From: Cesiribacter sp. SM1
Lineage (GTDB): Bacteria > Bacteroidota > Bacteroidia > Cytophagales > Cyclobacteriaceae
Length of the DNA: 32,025 nucleotides
Direction of reading: 5' to 3'
NCBI RefSeq assembly: GCF_020178975.1
Contig: NZ_JAHXBU010000011.1
Location: 1 to 32,025 of the forward strand
The position numbers and the translations under genes are program-made. This document shows, piece after piece, positions 9,738 to 18,345 of this stretch. Below the pieces are notes generated by a model. It did not search any database, had not been told where the DNA came from, and was given only the letters and a program-made list of their open reading frames with translations. The stretch's first letter is position 1. Every line of letters begins with the position of its first letter.

Positions 9738-9786
9738 AAAAAAAGTAAATACTAATCGCCAGGATTATACCCGGCGATTAGTATTT
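9738..9786 (-). terminator. rho-independent terminator downstream of susD
   Basis: A perfect 14-bp inverted repeat (9747-9760 and 9773-9786; arm AAATACTAATCGCC) encloses a 12-nt loop. In the minus direction it is followed after AC by seven T residues (9738-9744). It begins 23 bp beyond the susD stop, so it should end the susC-susD transcript and separate it from the downstream CAZyme genes. Confidence 0.85.
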
Positions 9787-9809
9787 GAACCAAACCAACC
9801 AGAGGTACC

Positions 9810-11516
9810 TTAATTCCAGCCGGGGCTTTGAGCAACCCCTGTTTCTTTATTGATTTCGGAGCGTGGTATAGGTATCCAGTAGAAACGGTCTTCCCATTGA
9901 GGCCGCTCAATCAAAACCTTGTCTATAAACAACAGTGAATTATCCGGCATCCTGAAAATATCAACGCCTCTCAAATTTTCAGACTCAACCTCGGGAGCAA
10001 TTTTCCACCTGCGTACGTCAAAGAACCTGTGCCCCTCAAACGCTAACTCTATTCTTCTTTCGTGACGTATTCTGTCTCTTAGCGCATCTCCGCTGATGTT
10101 ATCGGCCAGGGGAGGCATACCTGCTCTGGCCCGAACCAGGTTTACATATTCCTTTGCAACAGCTTCATTGCCCAGCTCAAACATGGCCTCTGCATAGTTC
10201 AGGTAAATTTCACCCAAGCGGAAGAAAATCCAGGGCTGTGGATAGCGTTGATCCCGGCTGATCACCAGATCTCTGTCAATAAATTTCTTAAGACTGTAGG
10301 AGGTTCTGGAATTATCACCATTCACCTTATAGTTATCAACGCCTACTACTCCGGTCAGTATAGGATTGCCATTGGCATCCAGTCCGGAGCTTTCCTGGGT
10401 AACATCATACTCAGGACTGGCAATGCCACGGGCTTCCGGACGGAACACATCTCCGTTATAAATGATGGTTTCATAGAAGCGTGGGTCACGGTTAGCATAA
10501 GGATTTTTTGGATCGTAGCCGGAATCCGGATTGATGGAGCCATCGGCGTTGAAGATCAGTTCACCATTCGCCATCTCATAATCATCTACCAGATTTTGTG
10601 AAGGAGCATTACGTCCACCCCAACCGCCATAGCCTCCATAGGTATGGTTGGTATTGATAAATGTAACATCATGCCCTGTGGTGCTGTTAAAAGTCCGGGC
10701 AAAAATAATCTCCGGGTTTACATCCAGAAAAACATCTGTGTAAGGAGTAACCAGGGAATACGTGCTTAAATCAATTACCGCTTTTGCTGCGTCTGCAGCC
10801 TTTTGCCATAGCTCGGTGTCATGTGAGGGATTGGTTAACTCACTGGCGGCGTAAAGGTACAGCCTGGATTTCAAGGCCATCGCGGCATGCTGGGTAGCCC
10901 GCCCGAAATTAGCGTCACCCGGCCCAATGTATTCAGGCAGGCCTGGCGTGGCTGCATCAAGTTCCTCAATGATGTAGTTTAGCACCTCCTCGTAACTTGC
11001 CCTGCTGAAAGAAGCTTCCTCTCCCAGCTGATACACTTCATCGACGATGGGTACGCCTCCGTAGCGCCAGAGCAGATTGGAATAGATGAATGCACGAACG
11101 AATTTAACCTGTGCAGTGAGAGCCGCTTTTCTTTCTTCAGCAACAGGAGAGCTTTCAATATTTTCTAAAAAAACATTGGCCCTGCGGATAAACTGGTATC
11201 CTCTTTCATAATAGTTGATCCAGTTACTGGCTTCTCCATAGTTTTGAATATTGTCCGGGTTCCATTCCCCTCTTAACCAGGTATTGTCTCCATAGGCTTC
11301 GTCGGTGTATTTAGACCACATGTGCCGGCTAAAACCATGGGGTATCGCTTCATACATCCCATTCACATAGAGTTCAATGAGTGCTGCATCATTCCAAACC
11401 TGATCCTCCACCACCCGGTCCCTTGGGGTGATGTCCAGGTAATCTTTATCGCAGGCACTAAGCAGTGCTGCTGATAGCATTAAAACTTTTATATAATTTT
11501 TCATAGAGCGCATCAT
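9810..11516 (-). CDS. SusD/RagB-family outer-membrane glycan-binding lipoprotein
   Basis: 568 aa. The lipoprotein signal ends LLSAC (Cys22), followed by DKDYLDITPRD, the classical mature SusD N-terminus. TPR-like helices and the closing block RHERRIELAFEGHRFFDVRRWK are typical of RagB/SusD proteins. It would sit on the cell surface over the SusC barrel and bind oligosaccharide; family practice suggests a pectin-derived ligand here. The ATG at 11516 immediately follows the susC stop with no spacer, so translation is probably coupled. An internal ATG at 11504 (MKNYIK) is an alternative start that keeps the whole signal peptide. A strong terminator follows. Confidence 0.95.
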   Translation of the reverse strand: MMRSMKNYIKVLMLSAALLSACDKDYLDITPRDRVVEDQVWNDAALIELYVNGMYEAIPHGFSRHMWSKYTDEAYGDNTWLRGEWNPDNIQNYGEASNWINYYERGYQFIRRANVFLENIESSPVAEERKAALTAQVKFVRAFIYSNLLWRYGGVPIVDEVYQLGEEASFSRASYEEVLNYIIEELDAATPGLPEYIGPGDANFGRATQHAAMALKSRLYLYAASELTNPSHDTELWQKAADAAKAVIDLSTYSLVTPYTDVFLDVNPEIIFARTFNSTTGHDVTFINTNHTYGGYGGWGGRNAPSQNLVDDYEMANGELIFNADGSINPDSGYDPKNPYANRDPRFYETIIYNGDVFRPEARGIASPEYDVTQESSGLDANGNPILTGVVGVDNYKVNGDNSRTSYSLKKFIDRDLVISRDQRYPQPWIFFRLGEIYLNYAEAMFELGNEAVAKEYVNLVRARAGMPPLADNISGDALRDRIRHERRIELAFEGHRFFDVRRWKIAPEVESENLRGVDIFRMPDNSLLFIDKVLIERPQWEDRFYWIPIPRSEINKETGVAQSPGWN

Positions 11517-14500
11517 TTAGAAAGTTACATCAACTCCAACATTGAAGATTCGGATCTGGGGGTAATAGTTGGCATCGGTCCTGGTAGAGTTTGGATCGCC
11601 GCCATCTGCCCTGCCTTCGGGATCCATGAAGTCCAGTTTACTGAAGGTGAGCAGGTTATAGCCACTCACATACAGGCGCAGGTTATCGATTTTAGCCTTG
11701 GATGCCAGTGATTTAGGGAAGTTGTAGCCTAATTCCAGGGTTTTAAGCCTTACAAAAGCAGCACTGTAGAGGTTAAACTCGCTGAACTGGGCAAAATCTC
11801 CGCCTGCCGAAGGCATGGTACCATCTATATTATCCGGTGTCCAGCGATTTTCAGCCCTTACCACAGCGGCATTGCTTTGCCCGCCCAAACCTGTAATACC
11901 CGGGAAATAAACCGCATTGCTCTGGCCCTGGAAGAATGTTGTGAGGTCAAAAGATTTGTAGGCGAAGCTTAGATCCAGGCCATACACAATTTCCGGGGTG
12001 ATGGACTTATCCAGCCTGTACTGATCGTCCGCATTGATTTCGCCGTCACCGTTTAAATCAACATATTTGAGGTCTCCGGGCTTGGCATTCGGCTTGTGCA
12101 CAGAGGCTTCAATCTCTTCCTGTGTTCTGTAAATACCATCAGTAGGCCATACTAAAGGTGATCCGATTGGCTTATCGGTCAGGTTCTGATAATCTTCACC
12201 GGCAGGTACCTCATCAAAGAATACATACTTGTTACGGGCAAACGAAACATTGCCCCTGGCCCTATAGGTAAGGTCTCCCAACTGGTGCTGGTGCGATAAT
12301 GTTAACTCAAAGCCATGGTTATCTACTTTACCAATGTTTTCAGGAGGCAGGCCAGGGAATCCGTAGGTACTTGAAATACTTAACTGGCGCTGCGCCAGGA
12401 TACTGGATCTTTTTTGTGAGAACACATCAAATTCAACGCCCAGCTTGCCCTTCCAGAAAGAGGCGTCAAAGCCGGCATTCAGGGTTTTAACCACCTCCCA
12501 GGTATAATCCAGATTTGGAAGAACTCCAGGCGTAAGGCCGAGTACATCATTGCCGCCAAAGGTATAGGCATTACGGATAGAGTAAGTACTTAGGTAGGCA
12601 TATGCATCATTGATGTTGTCGTTGCCCAACTCCCCGTAAGAAGCACGCAGCTTCAGGTAATCAATTTTGCTGATATCGCGTAAGAAGTTTTCTTCTGAGA
12701 TTCTCCAGCCAAGAGACACGCCGGGGAAGAAACCATAGCGGTCTTCTTCAGGGAAAATGGGAGAACCATCGTACCTGAATAAAAACTCTGCCAGGTATTT
12801 TTCTCTATAATTATAATTCACACGGCCAAAGTAGTTATCCCTTCTGGTAATAAAGGATGATCCGCCTGTGCTCTGGTCGGACAGGCCTGTTCCACCAAAA
12901 TTGATATCTGTTAAAGCTGTTGTGGGGAAGTTTCTTCTGAAAGCCATGGTGGAATTACCCTGCGACTGAGCCCGTTCCCCTCCCAGCATAAGGTTCATGT
13001 TGTGGTCTCCAAAAGATCTGTCATAGTGAACCCGTAGGTTATAGGTCGATACAAATGACCTGCTAAATTCATCTCTGACGGTTGGCGTGGCGTAAAAATT
13101 AGATCTTATTTCATTGTATTCGCCAGATACAGCATCATACTCCCAAAAACTGTAGGGCTTCTGGAAGGTCTTATTAAAATTGTGGGTAAAGTCGTAGCTG
13201 TAGGAACCGTTGAATGACAGACCTTCTACGGCTGGCAGCTCATATTTGAAGGCAAGCGTTGATTGAATAGGAATGCTCTCCTGTTCTAGATAGCCTACCT
13301 GGTCTCGCAACAGGGGATTTTCTCCAAAACGTCCTGCGGCAATCAAACCATTCGGATACCTGGCATGCAAGGTTGGCGGGGCTGAAAGAATGTTCACAAA
13401 GTTTACCCAGGTACCGGTAGAAGGATACATGCGTTCTTCTAACTGGCCTGCCAGGTTAAGTGAAAGGGTAAAGTTGTCAAAAATCTTTGCATCCAGGTTT
13501 GTTCTAAGGTTATACTGCCTGTAGTTGGTAGGATTGTTTTTGAAATGCCCATCCTGATCTTGCGCGCCAAAAGATACAAAGTACAGAATGTCGTCATTAC
13601 CACCGGTAACCGATAGGTTCATCTTGTTTTGCAGCGACCAGGGCTTCAGGGTTTCGCCTACCCAGTCTGTATTTGGGTGTGTAAGCGGAGATGAGCCATC
13701 GCGGTATTTTTGGATATCTTCATCGGTATAGGTTACGGTGGTGGCACCATTTCTTATTTCGGCTTCGTTCATCGCCTGGGCATAGGTAGCAGCATCCAGC
13801 ACTTCGAGCATTCTGGTGGGCTGGCTAAATCCCTGGTTAAAGCTAAGGCTAAACTGGGGCTTACCCTGTATACCGCGTTTTGTTGTAACCAGAATAACTC
13901 CATTAGCCGCTCTAGCTCCATAAATGGCTGCCGACGCATCTTTCAGTACGGTAATGCTTTCTATGTTTTGGGGATCTATCCGTCCCAATCCCTGGGTAGG
14001 TCGCGGAACACCATCAATGACCAGCAGCGGCTGGGTGTTACCAAAGGTGCTTCTGCCCCTGATCAGGATTTGTGCATCATCGCGTCCGGGCTCTCCTGTT
14101 GCATTTGTGGCTATGACACCCGGAAGCCGGCCCTGTAGGGAGTTAGTAACGTTCAAAGAAGGATTTTGCTCAATTTTTTTACCGGATGTGCTCACCACCG
14201 ATCCGGTTACGGTCGCTTTCTTTTGCTCACCATAACCAACCACCACTACTTCCTCCAGTGCCTCTACATCTTCGCTAAGTTTTACATTGATGACAGACCG
14301 GCCATTGACCGGAATCGTTTGCGAAATAAAACCAACAAATGAAAATGTAAGGGCATCATTTGCATTAGGTACGTTTATGCTGTACTTGCCATTACTATCG
14401 GTAACAGTACCAATGTTAGTACCCTCTACAATGACGGTAACGCCAGGTAAGGGATCACCAGCAGTTGCATCCGTGACAGTACCTGATACCGCAACAGCCA

Positions 14501-14639
14501 TGGGTGCTATTTTGGAGTTGCGTGCATCTCCATCGATTGCGAACAGGGCGTTTAAAGTAAGCACCTGTAGAAAAAGCACAATAAGAACAGACCTCTTCAG
14601 CAGACGGGGCCGTTGACATAGTAGTGGAATTTTATTCAT
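11517..14639 (-). CDS. SusC/RagA-family TonB-dependent transporter
   Basis: 1040 aa, normal for SusC. A signal peptide (about 1-34) is followed by a carboxypeptidase-D-like domain (VSGTVTDATAGDPLPGVTV ... YSINV) and the TonB-box-like EEVVVVGYG near residue 132. The plug domain comes next (QGRLPGVIA, LLVIDGVPR, SITVLKDASAAIYG, ANGVILVTTKRG), then a long beta-barrel ending in FNVGVDVTF with the terminal aromatic residue expected of outer-membrane barrels. No anti-sigma or STN domain is visible at the N-terminus, so control is more likely through the nearby LacI-type regulator than through an ECF sigma pair. It is cotranscribed with susD, which abuts it. Confidence 0.96.
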   Translation of the reverse strand: MNKIPLLCQRPRLLKRSVLIVLFLQVLTLNALFAIDGDARNSKIAPMAVAVSGTVTDATAGDPLPGVTVIVEGTNIGTVTDSNGKYSINVPNANDALTFSFVGFISQTIPVNGRSVINVKLSEDVEALEEVVVVGYGEQKKATVTGSVVSTSGKKIEQNPSLNVTNSLQGRLPGVIATNATGEPGRDDAQILIRGRSTFGNTQPLLVIDGVPRPTQGLGRIDPQNIESITVLKDASAAIYGARAANGVILVTTKRGIQGKPQFSLSFNQGFSQPTRMLEVLDAATYAQAMNEAEIRNGATTVTYTDEDIQKYRDGSSPLTHPNTDWVGETLKPWSLQNKMNLSVTGGNDDILYFVSFGAQDQDGHFKNNPTNYRQYNLRTNLDAKIFDNFTLSLNLAGQLEERMYPSTGTWVNFVNILSAPPTLHARYPNGLIAAGRFGENPLLRDQVGYLEQESIPIQSTLAFKYELPAVEGLSFNGSYSYDFTHNFNKTFQKPYSFWEYDAVSGEYNEIRSNFYATPTVRDEFSRSFVSTYNLRVHYDRSFGDHNMNLMLGGERAQSQGNSTMAFRRNFPTTALTDINFGGTGLSDQSTGGSSFITRRDNYFGRVNYNYREKYLAEFLFRYDGSPIFPEEDRYGFFPGVSLGWRISEENFLRDISKIDYLKLRASYGELGNDNINDAYAYLSTYSIRNAYTFGGNDVLGLTPGVLPNLDYTWEVVKTLNAGFDASFWKGKLGVEFDVFSQKRSSILAQRQLSISSTYGFPGLPPENIGKVDNHGFELTLSHQHQLGDLTYRARGNVSFARNKYVFFDEVPAGEDYQNLTDKPIGSPLVWPTDGIYRTQEEIEASVHKPNAKPGDLKYVDLNGDGEINADDQYRLDKSITPEIVYGLDLSFAYKSFDLTTFFQGQSNAVYFPGITGLGGQSNAAVVRAENRWTPDNIDGTMPSAGGDFAQFSEFNLYSAAFVRLKTLELGYNFPKSLASKAKIDNLRLYVSGYNLLTFSKLDFMDPEGRADGGDPNSTRTDANYYPQIRIFNVGVDVTF

Positions 14640-14990
14640 GATATTCTTGAGTTGATTGTGACAAAAATTGACTTACTCGCTGCGATAAGGATAAATATCC
14701 ATGCGGATAAACCGTAAAACCTGCTTCTGCTATAGTTGCATATCTAGAAGCGCCTTGCTGTGTGCAAGCATCCAGATTCAGCTGCTGTGGCAAAAGGCAA
14801 AAATGAGTCCTTTCACAGTACTTAAGTATTGTTACCATAGCTGATATCGCTGCCCTGACTCCTTTGATTACTCTCTTCAGCTGGCGTATGCACTGAACAT
14901 ATACCAGGGCAGGCCTTTACCCTTTGATAGTTCTGTTCATACCGCTGGGATTAACTGGTAGAGCTCTTATTCATATAATCAATGATTTAG
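14640..14990. promoter_or_regulatory. gene-free region upstream of susC, probable promoter region
   Basis: 351 bp without a credible gene, between the fusion gene stop and the susC start. It must hold the susC promoter if SusCD is not read from the upstream genes, but no TAnnTTTG match is seen. A short inverted repeat CTTGC-TGTGT-GCAAG (14754-14768) lies 115 bp upstream of susC and is LacI-operator-like in shape only. No terminator was recognised after the fusion gene. Confidence 0.35.
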
Positions 14991-16973
14991 TTATTCAAAT
15001 TCTACTATTGCTTTAATGATCCCACTGGCTGATGCATCGAGCCAGTTTTCGAATTCCAGTGCCACCTTACCAAAACCTACCCGATGGGTGATGTAGGCTG
15101 TAGGGTCTATCTCACCCCTTTTCATGCAGGCAATTACCCATTCAAAATCTTCACGTGTTGCATTGCGGCTGCTCATCAGCGTAGCTTCTCTTTTATGAAA
15201 TTCAGGGTGGCTTAGCTGAATAACATCTTTCTGTAAGCCCACCAGCACGTAACGTGCACCATGCGACATATACTGGAATGCTCCGTTGATGGCTTTCTGG
15301 CTCCCCGTGGCATCGATCACCACGGCTGGCATATCGCCACCTGTTATTGCTTGCAGTAATTCAGCTACCTCCTCTGTAGCTGCGTTGATGGTGTGTTCTA
15401 TGCCTAGTACATCCCGGCACAAGGCAAGGCGGCCACTGTTTATATCCAGGGCAATTACATGAGCGCCGGCTATACGGGCAAACTCCATGATACCCAAACC
15501 AATGGGCCCGGCACCTACCACCAGCACAAATTCACCTGCGGATACCTGCGCCCTGCGTACCGCATGAGCACCAATGGCAAGGGGCTCCACAAGGGCAAGG
15601 GCATCATAACTTAGCCCCTCTCCGTGCACCAAAGAAGCTGCAGGTACAGACAAATATTCTACCATGCCGCCATCAATGTGTACACCGCAAACCTTAATGC
15701 TGCTGCAGCAATTTGGCTTTCCCGAGCGACAGGCGATGCAGCTGCCACAGCTGTAATAGGGAATGAACGTAACTGCCTCTCCTACCTTGAAGCCAGGGGC
15801 TTCGTCAAACTCAACCAGCTCACCAGATAGTTCATGCCCTAAAATGCGCGGATAGGTAAAGAAGGGCTGGGTGCCTTCATAGGCATGAAGATCTGTTCCA
15901 CAAATGCCCACCCGCTTCACCTTAATAATCGCCCTTCCCTTTCCTGCAAGAGGTTTTTCGCCTTCGCTGTAAGCAAACATTCCGGGGGTTGTACAAACGA
16001 GTGTCTTCATAGTGCGAAGTTCTGGTTCTGTTCTAATGGTGGACGTTGTTGGTTGCATCAGCCTGCTGTTATCTATATGTGTACTGAAACTACTTGTATG
16101 TATATCCTGCAGTTGGTAAAAAGCTGCTGCCGTTTCGCCAAAGATCAGGGCCTGTTCAGCTGGGGTACAGGTAGCAAAATAATCTTCCACCAACTCCAAC
16201 ACCTGCTGATAAGAGGCTGCCACCAGGCACACAGGCCAGTCAGAACCAAACATGAGTCTCCGGGGACCAAAAGCTTCCAGTACTACTTCCAGGTAGGGAG
16301 TAAAATCCTCTTTTTTCCAGTTGTGCCAATGGGCTTCTGTCACCATACCCGAAACCTTGCAGTACACATTTTCAAATTGAGCGATTGCTTTAATTTCCCG
16401 CTTCCAGTCTTCCAGATCCTGATCTTTGATATAGGGCTTAGCCAGGTGGTCTATCACAAAAGGCTGATCCGGAAACTGGGCTACAAATTCTTCAGTAAAT
16501 TTTAGCTGATCGGGATAAATCAGGATGTCGTAGGTATAACCAAAGCTATTCAGTTTGCTGATACCCCTTTTAAAATGAGGACGCAGCATCAGGGCTCTGT
16601 CGCTTTCTCCCTGCAACACATGCCGAAATCCTTTCAGCTTGTCAAATGATTTGTAATAAGCGAGCCTGTCTTCTACGTTATTAGCCCGAAGATCAACCCA
16701 ACCCACTACCCCTTTGATAAATGGATGTTGTGCCGCATTGCTAAGCTGAAAATCATTTTCTGCCTCCGACTGATGGGATTGCACCACCACACAGCCATCA
16801 AACCCATTCTCTTTCAGGAGCGGCGCCAGGTTTTCCGGAAGAAAATCACGGCGAATCACCACCATCTCCGCTGTTATCCAGCTATCTCTTTGGGGAGAGA
16901 ACTTCCAGAAATGCTGATGTGCATCGATTTTTCCCACTGCTCTATTTACTTTTTGGTCTAAGAATTCATTCAA
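14991..16973 (-). CDS. fusion: COG3618 sugar-lactone hydrolase + zinc-dependent sugar-acid dehydrogenase (LgoD-like)
   Basis: 660 aa holding two complete enzymes. Residues about 14-289 are an amidohydrolase-type lactonase of the fuconolactone hydrolase group, with metal ligands DAHQHFW, IDHLAKP and FGSDWPVC. Residues 322-660 are a medium-chain zinc dehydrogenase. It shows catalytic GICGTDLHAYEG (Cys358) and LGHE (380-381), structural cysteines 409/412/415/422, and the Rossmann motif GAGPIGLG followed by ALDIN (Asp favours NAD). The second half closely resembles E. coli L-galactonate-5-dehydrogenase as I recall it (ICGTD-H...QPFF-YPR-LGHE; SRNAT-EDF). The 32-residue polar linker (290-321) ends at a Met that would be a natural start (16010). 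The ORF begins with TTG at 16973; GTG at 16937 is possible. It begins 20 bp after fucP. Confidence 0.88.
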   Translation of the reverse strand: MNEFLDQKVNRAVGKIDAHQHFWKFSPQRDSWITAEMVVIRRDFLPENLAPLLKENGFDGCVVVQSHQSEAENDFQLSNAAQHPFIKGVVGWVDLRANNVEDRLAYYKSFDKLKGFRHVLQGESDRALMLRPHFKRGISKLNSFGYTYDILIYPDQLKFTEEFVAQFPDQPFVIDHLAKPYIKDQDLEDWKREIKAIAQFENVYCKVSGMVTEAHWHNWKKEDFTPYLEVVLEAFGPRRLMFGSDWPVCLVAASYQQVLELVEDYFATCTPAEQALIFGETAAAFYQLQDIHTSSFSTHIDNSRLMQPTTSTIRTEPELRTMKTLVCTTPGMFAYSEGEKPLAGKGRAIIKVKRVGICGTDLHAYEGTQPFFTYPRILGHELSGELVEFDEAPGFKVGEAVTFIPYYSCGSCIACRSGKPNCCSSIKVCGVHIDGGMVEYLSVPAASLVHGEGLSYDALALVEPLAIGAHAVRRAQVSAGEFVLVVGAGPIGLGIMEFARIAGAHVIALDINSGRLALCRDVLGIEHTINAATEEVAELLQAITGGDMPAVVIDATGSQKAINGAFQYMSHGARYVLVGLQKDVIQLSHPEFHKREATLMSSRNATREDFEWVIACMKRGEIDPTAYITHRVGFGKVALEFENWLDASASGIIKAIVEFE

Positions 16974-16993
16974 AAGCCGGTGAGCGTAGCACC

Positions 16994-18334
16994 CTATACC
17001 GCCTCGCTCATCGCTGTACCTGGCTGAGCAACTTTTGGCGCTACCTGCTCCTCTCCCTGGTTTGCAACACCCATATGCTTTACTTTTACAGCATATAGGG
17101 CCACAATCAAGAAGCAGAAAAGAGGAACAAAGAAAGACATGCTTATATCCTGCATATAATCAGAGGCTAAGCCCTGTACCGCCGGCAGCAGCGCGCCGCC
17201 CAGAATAGCCATGATGAGTCCTGCCCCTCCTATTTTCGTGTCCTCACCAAGCCCCCGAATGCCTAATCCATAGATAGTCGGGAACATGAGCGACATGCAG
17301 CCGGATATGGCAATGAGCGCATACACCCCTAAGAGACCATTACCCCCTATCACCACCCCACAAAGTGCTGCTGCTACTGTAGCGCTAATCAGCAGTAATT
17401 TGCGTGGACTCACTACCTTCATGAGGGCTGTAAAAACAAAGCGACTTACTGCAAAGAGTACCAGGGCTGCCATGTAATAGGAAGCCGCACTAGCCTCATT
17501 AAGATTTAACTCCTGCATTACGTAGCGGATGGTGTATGACCACACGCCAATCTGCGCACCCACATAAACAAACTGTGCTACTACCGCCCAGGTATAATGC
17601 GGGGTTTTGCGCAATCGATTGCACGTTGACAGCAGGTTAAGGCTACTTGCTTCACCTGAAGCAACTGGCATGGGCGTAAACTTAATTACCAGCCAAAGCA
17701 GCACCAGAAACACTGCCACTCCTACATAAGGTAGCATTACTGCCGTAAGCTCATCAGATTGTATTGCCGCTAACTGTTCTGTGCTCATGCTGCTACGCTC
17801 TTCTGCGGTAGAAATGTTTAACTGCGAAAGAATAAACACTTTGCTTAGCAGTACGCCCAGAATAGAACCAATGGGGTTGAAAGACTGAGCCAGGTTCAGG
17901 CGTCGGGTACCTGTATGCTCGGGTCCCATGGCCACAATGTAGGGATTGGCTGCTGTTTCAAGGATCGAAAGTCCGCCTGCCAGAATGAACAGGGCCACCA
18001 GAAAATGCCCATACTGCATGCTAATACTGGCCGGGTAGAACAAGAGCGAACCCAGCACAAATAAACCAAGACCTACCAGCACCCCTGTTTTGTAGGTAAA
18101 TTTCTTAATTAAAATGGCTGCCGGCAGGGCAAGGCAGAAGTAAGAGCCGTAAAATGCCAGCTGTATCCAGGAGGTCTGGAAGTCTGACATGCTCATGATG
18201 CGTTTGAATGCAGCCAGCAAAGTATCCGTCATATTATTCGCCAGCCCCCACAAAAAGAAAAGACTGGTGATGAGGATAAAGGGCCATTTACTGCCCCTAC
18301 CCAATAGGGAAATATTTTGCTTGTGGTTTGCCAT
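16994..18334 (-). CDS. fucP: FucP-type MFS sugar:H+ symporter
   Basis: 446 aa from the ATG at 18334. I prefer that start because the longer reading from 18364 overlaps the preceding gene and adds ten hydrophilic residues. Twelve hydrophobic segments are visible. The FucP hallmarks are present: FFLWGLANNMTD with Asp37, and LETAANPYI with Glu126. These correspond to the two acidic residues used for substrate and proton coupling in E. coli FucP (Asp46 and Glu135). E. coli FucP carries L-fucose and also L-galactose and D-arabinose. That fits the neighbouring oxidative enzymes: aldo/keto reductase 11 bp upstream, lactonase-dehydrogenase fusion 20 bp downstream. Specificity within this sugar group is inferred from context. 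Confidence 0.92.
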   Translation of the reverse strand: MANHKQNISLLGRGSKWPFILITSLFFLWGLANNMTDTLLAAFKRIMSMSDFQTSWIQLAFYGSYFCLALPAAILIKKFTYKTGVLVGLGLFVLGSLLFYPASISMQYGHFLVALFILAGGLSILETAANPYIVAMGPEHTGTRRLNLAQSFNPIGSILGVLLSKVFILSQLNISTAEERSSMSTEQLAAIQSDELTAVMLPYVGVAVFLVLLWLVIKFTPMPVASGEASSLNLLSTCNRLRKTPHYTWAVVAQFVYVGAQIGVWSYTIRYVMQELNLNEASAASYYMAALVLFAVSRFVFTALMKVVSPRKLLLISATVAAALCGVVIGGNGLLGVYALIAISGCMSLMFPTIYGLGIRGLGEDTKIGGAGLIMAILGGALLPAVQGLASDYMQDISMSFFVPLFCFLIVALYAVKVKHMGVANQGEEQVAPKVAQPGTAMSEAV

Positions 18335-18345
18335 AGCTTTACTGT

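Noticed and set aside
14632-14838. Minus-strand ORF upstream of susC
   Set aside because: It overlaps the susC start, has no family match and lies in the presumed promoter region.
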